A stretch of DNA of 7,489 bases from Flavobacteriales bacterium (GTDB lineage: Bacteria; Bacteroidota; Bacteroidia; Flavobacteriales_D; Sanyastnellaceae), in assembly GCA_947460525.1 (NCBI GenBank), contig CANHIV010000038.1, positions 1 through 7,489 of the forward strand, read 5' to 3'. A program made the translations under genes and the position numbers. A model generated the notes under the pieces. The model saw only the letters and a list, made by a program, of their open reading frames with translations, did not search any database and was not told where the DNA came from. Below are positions 1-5,843 of the stretch, one piece after another (within the stretch, counting starts at the first letter, position 1; each line of letters begins with the position of its first letter).

Positions 1-467
1 ACATGCGGATTGCTATGCCTATCGTACTTGGCCAAAACTACTGAAAGTGGAACATTGCTGCAGGTTGCAGCATCAGGGTTGGTCAAGTAGTGATGAACGG
101 CATGATGGACATCTTGAGGAAAAATGGGTAGACTCAAAAACGGACCCAAGGTCTTACGAAAATTATTCTTCCACTCTTCCCCATGCGGCTTGACATGCAT
201 TCCATGCTCCACAAAAGTTATCAAATGCGCCAACTCATGCATTAGGGTGATCAAAAAGGCATAAGGATTCAAATTTCCATTCACCGTTATCTGGTGTTTT
301 TTACGATCTGGACGTACAGAAAAATCACCTTGTTTGGTTCGACGTGGACCTGTGATCTCAATATGATGCGGATACCTCCTTAGCCAATCACAAGCCAAAG
401 GAACGGCGCCTTCAGGAATAAAACGAGACAAAACAGACTCCAAATCTGTTGAATTCTTTGCCAACAC
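1..467 (-). CDS. SprT-like zinc metalloprotease-fold protein, C-terminus cut by window edge
   Basis: The visible 155 codons read as a SprT-like domain protein. Counting from the GTG at 467, the metalloprotease motif H-E-L-A-H lies at residues 77-81. The downstream H-G-x-x-W element, with its probable third metal ligand His95, is at 95-99. Between them is a family-typical stretch rich in His, Val and Gly. After it come the P-x-F-P-x-D-V and C-S segments seen in Bacteroidota members. The SprT/Spartan superfamily includes proteases that cleave DNA-protein crosslinks, but the role of the bacterial forms is not settled, so a protease function here is inferred. An in-frame TAA at 471-473 closes the frame upstream, and the first in-frame ATG lies inside the HExxH region. 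The start must therefore be GTG 467 or TTG 464, or less likely a later non-ATG codon. The gene begins 14 nt after the small lipoprotein gene and is probably cotranscribed with it. Any C-terminal zinc ribbon would lie off the left edge. Confidence 0.85.
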   Translation of the reverse strand, partial: MLAKNSTDLESVLSRFIPEGAVPLACDWLRRYPHHIEITGPRRTKQGDFSVRPDRKKHQITVNGNLNPYAFLITLMHELAHLITFVEHGMHVKPHGEEWKNNFRKTLGPFLSLPIFPQDVHHAVHHYLTNPDAATCSNVPLSVVLAKYDRHSNPH

Positions 468-472
468 TCCTT
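467..472 (-). promoter_or_regulatory. AAGGAG-like ribosome binding site by the SprT-like gene start
   Basis: The minus strand reads AAGGAG immediately before the candidate GTG (465-467) and TTG (462-464) starts. The spacing is shorter than a normal Shine-Dalgarno site would need for either. It could serve a start slightly downstream or be chance. Bacteroidota rely little on Shine-Dalgarno pairing, so this does not settle the start codon. Confidence 0.25.
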
Positions 473-481
473 AAAAGTCTT

Positions 482-604
482 TTAATATTGAGGCTGCTCC
501 ATTTGATCATCCCACTTGGGACAGGTATTGCATTTGGGCTTCTTCTTGTGGGTTGAGCACGAAGCCAAAAACAATATTGCAGCAATCCAAATAACTTTTT
601 TCAT
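482..604 (-). CDS. Very small predicted lipoprotein with CxxC motif (40 aa)
   Basis: This complete 40-codon frame runs from ATG at 604 to TAA at 482. It begins with a textbook lipoprotein signal: Lys-Lys at residues 2-3, a hydrophobic stretch at 4-12, and the lipobox L-A-S-C at 13-16, with Cys16 as the lipidated residue. The mature part would be only 25 residues. It is basic at first (HKKKPK), then carries a C-N-T-C pair (Cys25, Cys28) followed by P-K-W-D-D and a short polar tail. I do not recognise a named family. Small Cys-containing lipoproteins of this kind occur in Bacteroidota, usually without a known function. Ser at position +2 does not suggest inner-membrane retention by the E. coli Asp rule, but that rule may not apply in this phylum. 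The gene lies 14 nt upstream of the SprT-like gene and 84 bp from divergent mlaE. Its size makes it easy for gene callers to miss. The signal peptide makes a real gene likely. Confidence 0.75.
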   Translation of the reverse strand: MKKVIWIAAILFLASCSTHKKKPKCNTCPKWDDQMEQPQY

Positions 605-621
605 AAACCAAACTTGTTCAC

Positions 622-629
622 CGAAAGTA
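622..629 (-). promoter_or_regulatory. Weak candidate -7 box for the lipoprotein/SprT-like unit
   Basis: The minus strand reads TACTTTCG, one mismatch from the Bacteroidota -7 consensus TAnnTTTG. It lies 17 nt upstream of the lipoprotein ATG, which would leave a leader of roughly a dozen bases. A CTTT about 22 nt further upstream is a poor match to the -33 TTTG element. The call rests on one short match in AT-rich DNA. Confidence 0.25.
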
Positions 630-655
630 CTGAATATCCTTTCATATTTTTAAAG

Positions 656-669
656 ATTATCGCGACAAT
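656..669. promoter_or_regulatory. Inverted repeat, possible operator in the divergent promoter region
   Basis: ATTATCGCGACAAT is a near-perfect palindrome around TCGCGA; only the A/C pair flanking the core fails to match. It is a GC-rich core inside otherwise AT-rich sequence, in the middle of the 84-bp spacer between divergent genes. A repressor or activator dimer could bind here and affect both directions. No known regulator's consensus was recognised. Confidence 0.3.
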
Positions 670-676
670 TTCAGTT

Positions 677-684
677 TATTTTTG
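677..684 (+). promoter_or_regulatory. Candidate -7 box (TATTTTTG) directly before mlaE
   Basis: TATTTTTG matches the Bacteroidota -7 consensus TAnnTTTG at every fixed position. It ends only four bases before the mlaE ATG, so transcription from it would start at or near the start codon and give a leaderless or almost leaderless message. No good TTTG-like -33 element is visible at the usual distance, and T-rich DNA makes chance matches common. Confidence 0.3.
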
Positions 685-688
685 ACAC

Positions 689-1429
689 ATGCCAATCTTC
701 AGCAGTGTAGGTAAATATTCCATCTTGATGGGTCGTGTGTTCTCACGTCCTGAAAAATTTCGTGTGTATCCGCAGCTGATCATTCGTGAAATGGACAAGA
801 TCGGACTTCAGTCTGTTGGTATCGTTTCCTTATTGGTGTTGTTTATGGGGGCCGTTGTTGCCATACAAACCGCCTCCAATATTGAAAGTGGCTGGATTCC
901 AAGATGGACCATTGGCTACACCACTCGCCAGTCCATCATTCTCGAATTTTCTTCTACCGTTGTGTGTCTAATCATTAGCGGTAAAGTGGGCAGTAACATC
1001 GCGTCAGAAATTGGAACGATGCGCATCTCTGACCAAATAGACGCCCTGGATATCATGGGAATCAACTCTGCCAGTTATTTGATTTTGCCAAAAATCATTG
1101 CTGCCGTTTTCATTATCCCTTTCTTGGTTCTATTGGCCATGTTTGTGGGTGTCGCAGGAGGAGCTTCCATAGCTATCCTCAGCGGAAATGTCTCTTTTGC
1201 CGATTTCGAATATGGCGCTCAATATGATTTCCGTATTTGGGACGTTGCCTACTCGGTAATCAAGACTTTGTTTTTTGCCTTCATCATGACCAGTGTTTCT
1301 TCATATCATGGATACAACACCCATGGCGGAGCGCTTGAGGTGGGACAAAGCAGCACACGCGCTGTTGTTTACTCTATTGTGATCATATTGGTTGCCGACT
1401 TTTTATTGACCCAACTTCTTTTGCTATGA
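689..1429 (+). CDS. mlaE: MlaE-family ABC transporter permease (phospholipid/lipid transport)
   Basis: This 246-residue integral membrane protein has the length and signature of the MlaE (DUF140) permease family. The hallmark block runs from G98 to L120 and contains G-S-N-I-A-S-E-I-G-T-M-R followed by D-x-x-D-A-L. A second conserved block, Y-H-G-Y-N-T-x-G-G-A-x-x-V-G, starts near residue 206. Hydrophobic segments lie at about 44-62, 82-98, 134-165, 185-203 and 225-245. In Proteobacteria, MlaE dimers pair with the ATPase MlaF and an MCE protein to move phospholipids between the inner and outer membranes; the exact substrate and direction here are unknown. The ATG at 689 is the earliest possible start because TGA lies two codons upstream, and the N-terminal length fits the family. 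There is no Shine-Dalgarno site. The last codons overlap mlaF by four bases, which implies translational coupling. Confidence 0.93.
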   Translation: MPIFSSVGKYSILMGRVFSRPEKFRVYPQLIIREMDKIGLQSVGIVSLLVLFMGAVVAIQTASNIESGWIPRWTIGYTTRQSIILEFSSTVVCLIISGKVGSNIASEIGTMRISDQIDALDIMGINSASYLILPKIIAAVFIIPFLVLLAMFVGVAGGASIAILSGNVSFADFEYGAQYDFRIWDVAYSVIKTLFFAFIMTSVSSYHGYNTHGGALEVGQSSTRAVVYSIVIILVADFLLTQLLLL

Positions 1430-2181
1430 TCGAGTTGAAAGGAATAGAAAAGTCATTTGGCGATAACAAAGTCTTAAAAGGCGTATCCTGCTCATTTGAG
1501 GAAGGGAAAGTAAATTTCATCATTGGCAAAAGTGGCGAGGGGAAAACCGTACTCAATAAATGCATGGTAGGCCTAGTGGAAGTAGATGCTGGACATATCT
1601 ATTACGGCAATGAGGATTTTACTTCCATGGATCGATGGGAGAGAAAGAAAGTGCGCACCAATATCGGGATGCTTTTTCAAGGCGCAGCCTTATTTGACTC
1701 CATGAGCGTGGAGGAAAACATTCAATTTCCGATGAAGATGTTTACCTCATTGACCAAAGGAGAGCGAGATAAAAAGACTGAAGAAATTCTAGAACAGGTG
1801 GGTTTACAAGGCAAGAGTAAATTGTATCCTAGTGAACTGTCCGGAGGAATGAAAAAGAGAACGGGTTTGGCTCGAGCCATTGCTTTGAATCCCAAATATC
1901 TTTTTGTCGATGAACCCAATTCTGGATTGGATCCGGTTACGAGTATCATGATTGACAAATTGGTCAAACAACTCACCCAGCAATACAACATGACTACCGT
2001 CGTAATTAGCCATGACATGAACTCTGTTATCGAAATAGCCGATACCATTCATTTCATGAGCAAAGGAGAGTTTGTTTGGTCCGGTGATAGGAAAAGCATC
2101 CTCACTGCGCAGCATCCATTGCTCAACGACTTTGTTTTCGCTTCACAGTTCATGAAGGAAATCAAGGACAAATTCAAATAA
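1426..2181 (+). CDS. mlaF: MlaF-family ABC transporter ATP-binding protein
   Basis: This is a complete 251-residue nucleotide-binding domain with all ABC motifs intact. Walker A is G-K-S-G-E-G-K-T at 34-41. The Q-loop Gln85 sits in the Mla-like context F-Q-G-A-A-L-F-D-S. The signature L-S-G-G-M-K-K-R is at 138-145. Walker B ends in Asp162-Glu163, followed by P-N-S-G-L-D-P, and the switch is His196. The G-A-L-F-D-S and S-G-G-M-K-K-R wording is characteristic of the MlaF/Mkl lineage rather than of importers for sugars or amino acids. It would hydrolyse ATP on the cytoplasmic face to drive the MlaE permease encoded just upstream. Its ATG lies inside the mlaE stop region (ATGA). The TAA directly abuts the reversed rodA stop codon, leaving no spacer. 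No MCE/MlaD gene follows, so that partner must be encoded elsewhere. Confidence 0.94.
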   Translation: MIELKGIEKSFGDNKVLKGVSCSFEEGKVNFIIGKSGEGKTVLNKCMVGLVEVDAGHIYYGNEDFTSMDRWERKKVRTNIGMLFQGAALFDSMSVEENIQFPMKMFTSLTKGERDKKTEEILEQVGLQGKSKLYPSELSGGMKKRTGLARAIALNPKYLFVDEPNSGLDPVTSIMIDKLVKQLTQQYNMTTVVISHDMNSVIEIADTIHFMSKGEFVWSGDRKSILTAQHPLLNDFVFASQFMKEIKDKFK

Positions 2182-2190
2182 TTATTTCAA
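2173..2190. repeat. AT-rich palindrome across the abutting mlaF and rodA stop codons
   Basis: TTCAAATAA and TTATTTCAA form an 18-bp palindrome with one mismatched pair, centred on the junction of the two convergent stop codons (2181/2182). There is no loop and no GC stem, so it does not look like a standard intrinsic terminator. Six of its bases are symmetric simply because TAA faces TTA. Confidence 0.4.
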
Positions 2191-3513
2191 GACACTCCAA
2201 CGCTCAGAATCCAGACGGATCATGATAAAGAGCAAGAGCGTAAATGCCATCAGCGACGAACCGCCGTAGCTGAAAAATGGCAATGGTATACCAATAATTG
2301 GGGCCAATCCAATCACCATTCCGATATTGATCAAGAAGTGCATGAAGAAGATAAATGCAACGCAATATCCATAAACACGGGAGAATTCTGATCGTTGTCT
2401 ATCCGCTATGAACATCAAACGAATGATCAAATACACATAGGTCCCAATAAGAATTAAACTACCTAAAAAGCCCCACTCTTCTGCGACAGCGCTAAAAATA
2501 AAATCCGTCCATTGCTCCGGAACATAGTTGTTTTGGGTCATGGGGCCATCCAACCATCCTTTACCAAAAACACCGCCCATTCCAACAGTAATCTTGGCCA
2601 TTTCAGCATTGTAGTCCGCATCCTTCCGCTCAACCGGCAATGACAACATCACATATATCCTTTCCTTGTGGTGTTTCTCCAAAATATTGTCAACGATATA
2701 CGAAACGGAATAACTAAATGATGACGCTGCTATAGCACCAACAGTAACCAAGACATACATCTTGCGTCTATTGCGAGGTGGAATAAAATTACGGGCATAG
2801 AGCAACGTGAGCAGCATCAAAATACCGATGACTATGATCAACACCCATACACCGCTTTGCTCACCATAAAAAGGAATATTGGCTGTGCTCGCACCAGACA
2901 CAATTGAAAGTACCCCAAATAATATTGCAGCAAATCCAACAATCAAAACGTTCCCTGATAAGCCCTCACGGTACATCACAAAAATAAATGCCACAAAAGT
3001 CAATAATGAACCCACATCAGGCTGCAATAAAATCAATCCTGCTGGCAAACCAATAATAGCGGCAGATACCAAACGACTGCGGTGATTCTTCAATTGTCCT
3101 CCGCCGATGGATGCTATGTACTTGGCCAATACCAAGCCCACACCTATCTTGGAAAATTCTGAGGGTTGGATACCAAAACTACCTATACCAAACCAAGCCT
3201 TGGCGCCATTGACCTCCTTTCCAATCACCAAAACAAGCATCAGCAGCAAGACAAAAAAACCATATATCACCCAAGCAAACTTGGCAAAGAAATCACCCTC
3301 CACATACAAAGTGAAAATGGCCAAAATCACGGATATGCCTATCCACATCATTTGCTTGCCATATTCTTTGGCAAAATCAAATGGCATGGGATGCTCACTA
3401 TCATAAGCAGCACTATAAATGGTCATCCAACCAAAAACGACAAAGAAAATCCAAATGCCAATCACCGTCCAATCCACTGGACCCACAACACTTGTATTTC
3501 TATTCTTACTCAT
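2182..3513 (-). CDS. rodA: Rod shape-determining protein RodA (SEDS peptidoglycan glycosyltransferase)
   Basis: This 443-residue polytopic protein of the SEDS family polymerises lipid II into glycan strands during cell elongation. Family landmarks occur in order: A-W-F-G-I-G near 106-111, Q-P-S-E-F-S-K at 116-122, Q-P-D-V-G-S at 164-169, V-P-E-Q-W-T-D-F-I-F at 331-340, E-E-W-G-F-L-G, and the final P-L-P-F-F-S-Y-G-G-S-S near residue 410. Asp337 in the T-D-F-I-F motif corresponds to the essential SEDS aspartate. E. coli RodA is about 370 residues. The extra length here comes largely from an additional hydrophobic pair around residues 207-275, ahead of the large extracytoplasmic loop. I believe such a pair occurs in other Bacteroidota RodA proteins. 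The ATG overlaps the mrdA stop by one base (TAATG), fitting tight coupling of RodA with its partner transpeptidase. RodA rather than FtsW is favoured by the mre/mrdA neighbourhood. Confidence 0.95.
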   Translation of the reverse strand: MSKNRNTSVVGPVDWTVIGIWIFFVVFGWMTIYSAAYDSEHPMPFDFAKEYGKQMMWIGISVILAIFTLYVEGDFFAKFAWVIYGFFVLLLMLVLVIGKEVNGAKAWFGIGSFGIQPSEFSKIGVGLVLAKYIASIGGGQLKNHRSRLVSAAIIGLPAGLILLQPDVGSLLTFVAFIFVMYREGLSGNVLIVGFAAILFGVLSIVSGASTANIPFYGEQSGVWVLIIVIGILMLLTLLYARNFIPPRNRRKMYVLVTVGAIAASSFSYSVSYIVDNILEKHHKERIYVMLSLPVERKDADYNAEMAKITVGMGGVFGKGWLDGPMTQNNYVPEQWTDFIFSAVAEEWGFLGSLILIGTYVYLIIRLMFIADRQRSEFSRVYGYCVAFIFFMHFLINIGMVIGLAPIIGIPLPFFSYGGSSLMAFTLLLFIMIRLDSERWSVLK

Positions 3514-5318
3514 TATTGGTTCAAAAAGTTTTGCTCTAAAATATGTTTTTCCCTGTCCAGATTCTTGACTTCTCCATTCAGGTATTGCTCAATCATCAAG
3601 CTCGCAATAGGAGCAGCCCATGTTCCACCAAATCCACAATTCTCTACATATACCGCCAAGGCAATTTTTGGATTCTCCTTAGGAGCAAAACAAACAAATA
3701 CACTATGATCTTTTCGTGGCTCATTCTGCACTGTTCCTGTTTTTCCACAAATGACAATATCTTGCAGCTTAGCGCCATTGGCTGTACCACCAGGACCCAC
3801 CACCTTTTCCATTGCGGATATGACTACATCAAAATACTCAGCGTTAACGCCCACATCGTGCTTCTCTAAAAACTCTGGCCTCGCCTTTCCCCCAATACCA
3901 ACGCTTCTTACGGTATGCGGCGAATAATAAAATCCTTTATTGGCCACAATACACGCCAAATTGCACATTTGAATGGGCGTTACCAACATCTCACCTTCCC
4001 CGATACTGATGGAATAGATCGTGCTGAAATTCCAGGATTCCTTTCCATAAGCACGGTCATAATACTCAGGACTGGGCACCATTCCCTTCTTTACTCCAGG
4101 AATATCCGTATTCAAATTGGTACCAAAGCCAAACTTCATCATCTGCTCTCTCCAAATTCCCAAGCCTACATGCGCATCTTTATTTCGGCTTCCCTTTACG
4201 CGTCCTGCCTCCACGACACGTTGCAACACCCCTCTAAAATAAGGGTTGCAAGAATGGACAATGGCCATTTCCAAATCATCATTGCTATGGCTACCATGAC
4301 AACCTATGATACCACGATTACAAACGATTCTTGTTTCCTTGGTAATCGCTCCCAACTGCAATGCTGTTAAGCTCTGCGCGATTTTAAAAATTGATCCCGG
4401 ACGATACTGCGCTTGGGTAACACGATTAAAAAGTGGCTTTTGCTTGTCTCTGCTCAATGCTAAGAAGTTCTTTCCGCGCGCTCTACCCAAAAGCAAATTG
4501 GGGTCAAAGGTTGGAGAAGATACCATCGCCAAAATCTCACCTGTGTTGGGTTCAATGGCCACCACACATCCGCGTTTGTTCTGAAGCAATTTCTCTCCAT
4601 ACTTCTGCAACTCCGCGTCAATCGATGATACAACGTGCGTTCCTTCAATAGCCTTGATATCTAGCGTCCCATTCGCTACTTGTCTTTCTACACCCAAGTT
4701 GTCACGAAAGACATATTTAATTCCACGCTGCCCACGCAATTCATTCTCGTAAGCCTTTTCTATGCCACTCAATCCAATGTAGTCTCCCTTTTTGTATTCG
4801 GGATATTTCTCCATCAAGGCCTTGGTCACCTCACCAACATCCCCCAGCAATAAAGCACCAGCCTTCTCAGGATAGACACGCAAAGTTCTTGCTTGGGCAT
4901 AAAACCCCTTGAATTGATAAAGCTCCCCAGCAATTGGTGCATACTCTTCCGGCTTCATCTGCTTGATTACGGGAGATGGCTTGTATTTCACGTTGGGATA
5001 CGTCACTGCCTTCTTTAAAATAGCCTTCAGTTCCTTCAACGTTAAATTGGTGATGTCACAAAACTTAGCAGTATCAAATGGCACCACATCTTTTGGTAAA
5101 ACCATTAAATCATATACCGTTTGTGATGTTACCAAAACCTTTAGGTTTCGGTCATAAATTACCCCTCGGCTGGGGTAAACCACTACCTCTTTTTCCGTGA
5201 GGGCCGTTCCTCTGTCTGACCAATAAGAACTGACCACTTGCAAAGAAAAAATTCGAATCACATAGATCGAGGCAACGATCAATACTATCAAGATTAGCGT
5301 ATAACGACGACCATCCAT
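3513..5318 (-). CDS. mrdA: Penicillin-binding protein 2, elongation-specific DD-transpeptidase
   Basis: This 601-residue class B penicillin-binding protein crosslinks the side-wall peptidoglycan made by RodA. A short cytoplasmic N-terminus and one membrane anchor (about residues 7-28) precede the pedestal domain, which starts with R-G-V-I-Y-D-R-N at 51-58. The transpeptidase domain has all three active-site motifs: S-I-F-K with nucleophile Ser309 and Lys312, S-C-N at 356-358, and K-T-G at 526-528. The F-G-G-T-W-A-A-P-I-A block near 563-572 is typical of PBP2. The length is close to E. coli PBP2 (633). Cys333, Cys340, His341, His344 and Cys357 cluster between the first two motifs and may form a metal site. 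The gene starts 3 nt after the mreD stop and shares one base with rodA. The position beside rodA and mreCD identifies it as PBP2 rather than the division protein FtsI. Confidence 0.95.
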   Translation of the reverse strand: MDGRRYTLILIVLIVASIYVIRIFSLQVVSSYWSDRGTALTEKEVVVYPSRGVIYDRNLKVLVTSQTVYDLMVLPKDVVPFDTAKFCDITNLTLKELKAILKKAVTYPNVKYKPSPVIKQMKPEEYAPIAGELYQFKGFYAQARTLRVYPEKAGALLLGDVGEVTKALMEKYPEYKKGDYIGLSGIEKAYENELRGQRGIKYVFRDNLGVERQVANGTLDIKAIEGTHVVSSIDAELQKYGEKLLQNKRGCVVAIEPNTGEILAMVSSPTFDPNLLLGRARGKNFLALSRDKQKPLFNRVTQAQYRPGSIFKIAQSLTALQLGAITKETRIVCNRGIIGCHGSHSNDDLEMAIVHSCNPYFRGVLQRVVEAGRVKGSRNKDAHVGLGIWREQMMKFGFGTNLNTDIPGVKKGMVPSPEYYDRAYGKESWNFSTIYSISIGEGEMLVTPIQMCNLACIVANKGFYYSPHTVRSVGIGGKARPEFLEKHDVGVNAEYFDVVISAMEKVVGPGGTANGAKLQDIVICGKTGTVQNEPRKDHSVFVCFAPKENPKIALAVYVENCGFGGTWAAPIASLMIEQYLNGEVKNLDREKHILEQNFLNQ

Positions 5319-5321
5319 TTC

Positions 5322-5843
5322 TTAACCTCTCCCCTTTTGAACTGAAATCAAATACTGCCCGATGAGCATCAACAAAACCGTTGCGATAGCACTGAACAAT
5401 ATGTGTCCCATTTGATAAAAAAATGGGGTGATGCGCAAAGTCTCGGCAAAAAATAAAACAAAGTGATGACAAAAGGTCAATATGCCTGCATAGGTCAGGT
5501 ACCAGCGTAGACCTTGCTTTTGTATGGTGGGCTCTTGGTTCACTTCATAGCCTTCACGCGGTGATAAAATCCTTTGTACCATTGGCTGCAACCATCCCAA
5601 AACCGTGCATGCCGTCATGTGCATGCCCATCGGACCCGAAAACAAGTCCATGATGTAGCCGACCAAAAAAGCAATTACCAAAACCAACCACTTGGGTGTC
5701 TCAAATGGCAACATCAAAATGGCGAAAATGTAAACCCAAGGCAAAATGAATCCATCCAATACCTGCAATCTCGATACAACCAAGGCTTGCAGGAAAACCA
5801 TGAAAACTATGCGAAGTATGTTAATGGGAATCATCCGTGCCAT
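5322..5843 (-). CDS. mreD: Rod shape-determining protein MreD
   Basis: This 173-residue, strongly hydrophobic protein has about five membrane segments (roughly 8-27, 32-47, 50-68, 115-135 and 143-167). Its length is normal for MreD. The best family marker is the D-L-F-S-G-P-M-G-M-H segment at 66-75, which matches the conserved D-x-x-x-x-x-x-G-x-H/N pattern of MreD. MreD is an inner-membrane component of the elongation complex that works with MreC to regulate PBP2-RodA. Sequence conservation in this family is weak, so identification rests partly on its place between mreC and mrdA. The chosen ATG (5841-5843) overlaps the 3' end of mreC by 23 nt. A second ATG three codons later (5832-5834) would also overlap and cannot be excluded as the real start. 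Confidence 0.88.
   Translation of the reverse strand: MARMIPINILRIVFMVFLQALVVSRLQVLDGFILPWVYIFAILMLPFETPKWLVLVIAFLVGYIMDLFSGPMGMHMTACTVLGWLQPMVQRILSPREGYEVNQEPTIQKQGLRWYLTYAGILTFCHHFVLFFAETLRITPFFYQMGHILFSAIATVLLMLIGQYLISVQKGRG
5326..5334 (-). promoter_or_regulatory. Purine-rich Shine-Dalgarno-like site for mrdA
   Basis: The minus strand reads GGGGAGAGG, ending seven bases before the mrdA ATG, at ideal ribosome-binding distance. The same bases encode the last residues of MreD, so coding constraint could explain them. It is the only well-placed Shine-Dalgarno-like sequence in the operon. Confidence 0.4.

Noticed and set aside
1722..2115. Two overlapping minus-strand frames opposite mlaF
   Set aside because: Both lie entirely opposite the ABC ATPase motifs and show no features of real proteins.
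2140..2240. Intrinsic terminator between mlaF and rodA
   Set aside because: Only an AT-rich, loopless dyad is present; there is no GC stem followed by a T-run on either strand.
3166..3708. 180-codon open frame on the plus strand across the rodA/mrdA junction
   Set aside because: It is antisense to two well-supported essential genes, has no recognisable domain, and its composition (rich in Thr, Asn, His, Lys) is that of a reverse-strand shadow.
3915..4370. 151-codon plus-strand frame inside mrdA
   Set aside because: It lies opposite the PBP2 transpeptidase domain, with no plausible signal, motif or regulatory context.
5152..5472. 106-codon minus-strand frame spanning mrdA and mreD
   Set aside because: It is an alternative frame on the same strand as two clear genes, and the translation has no coherent features.
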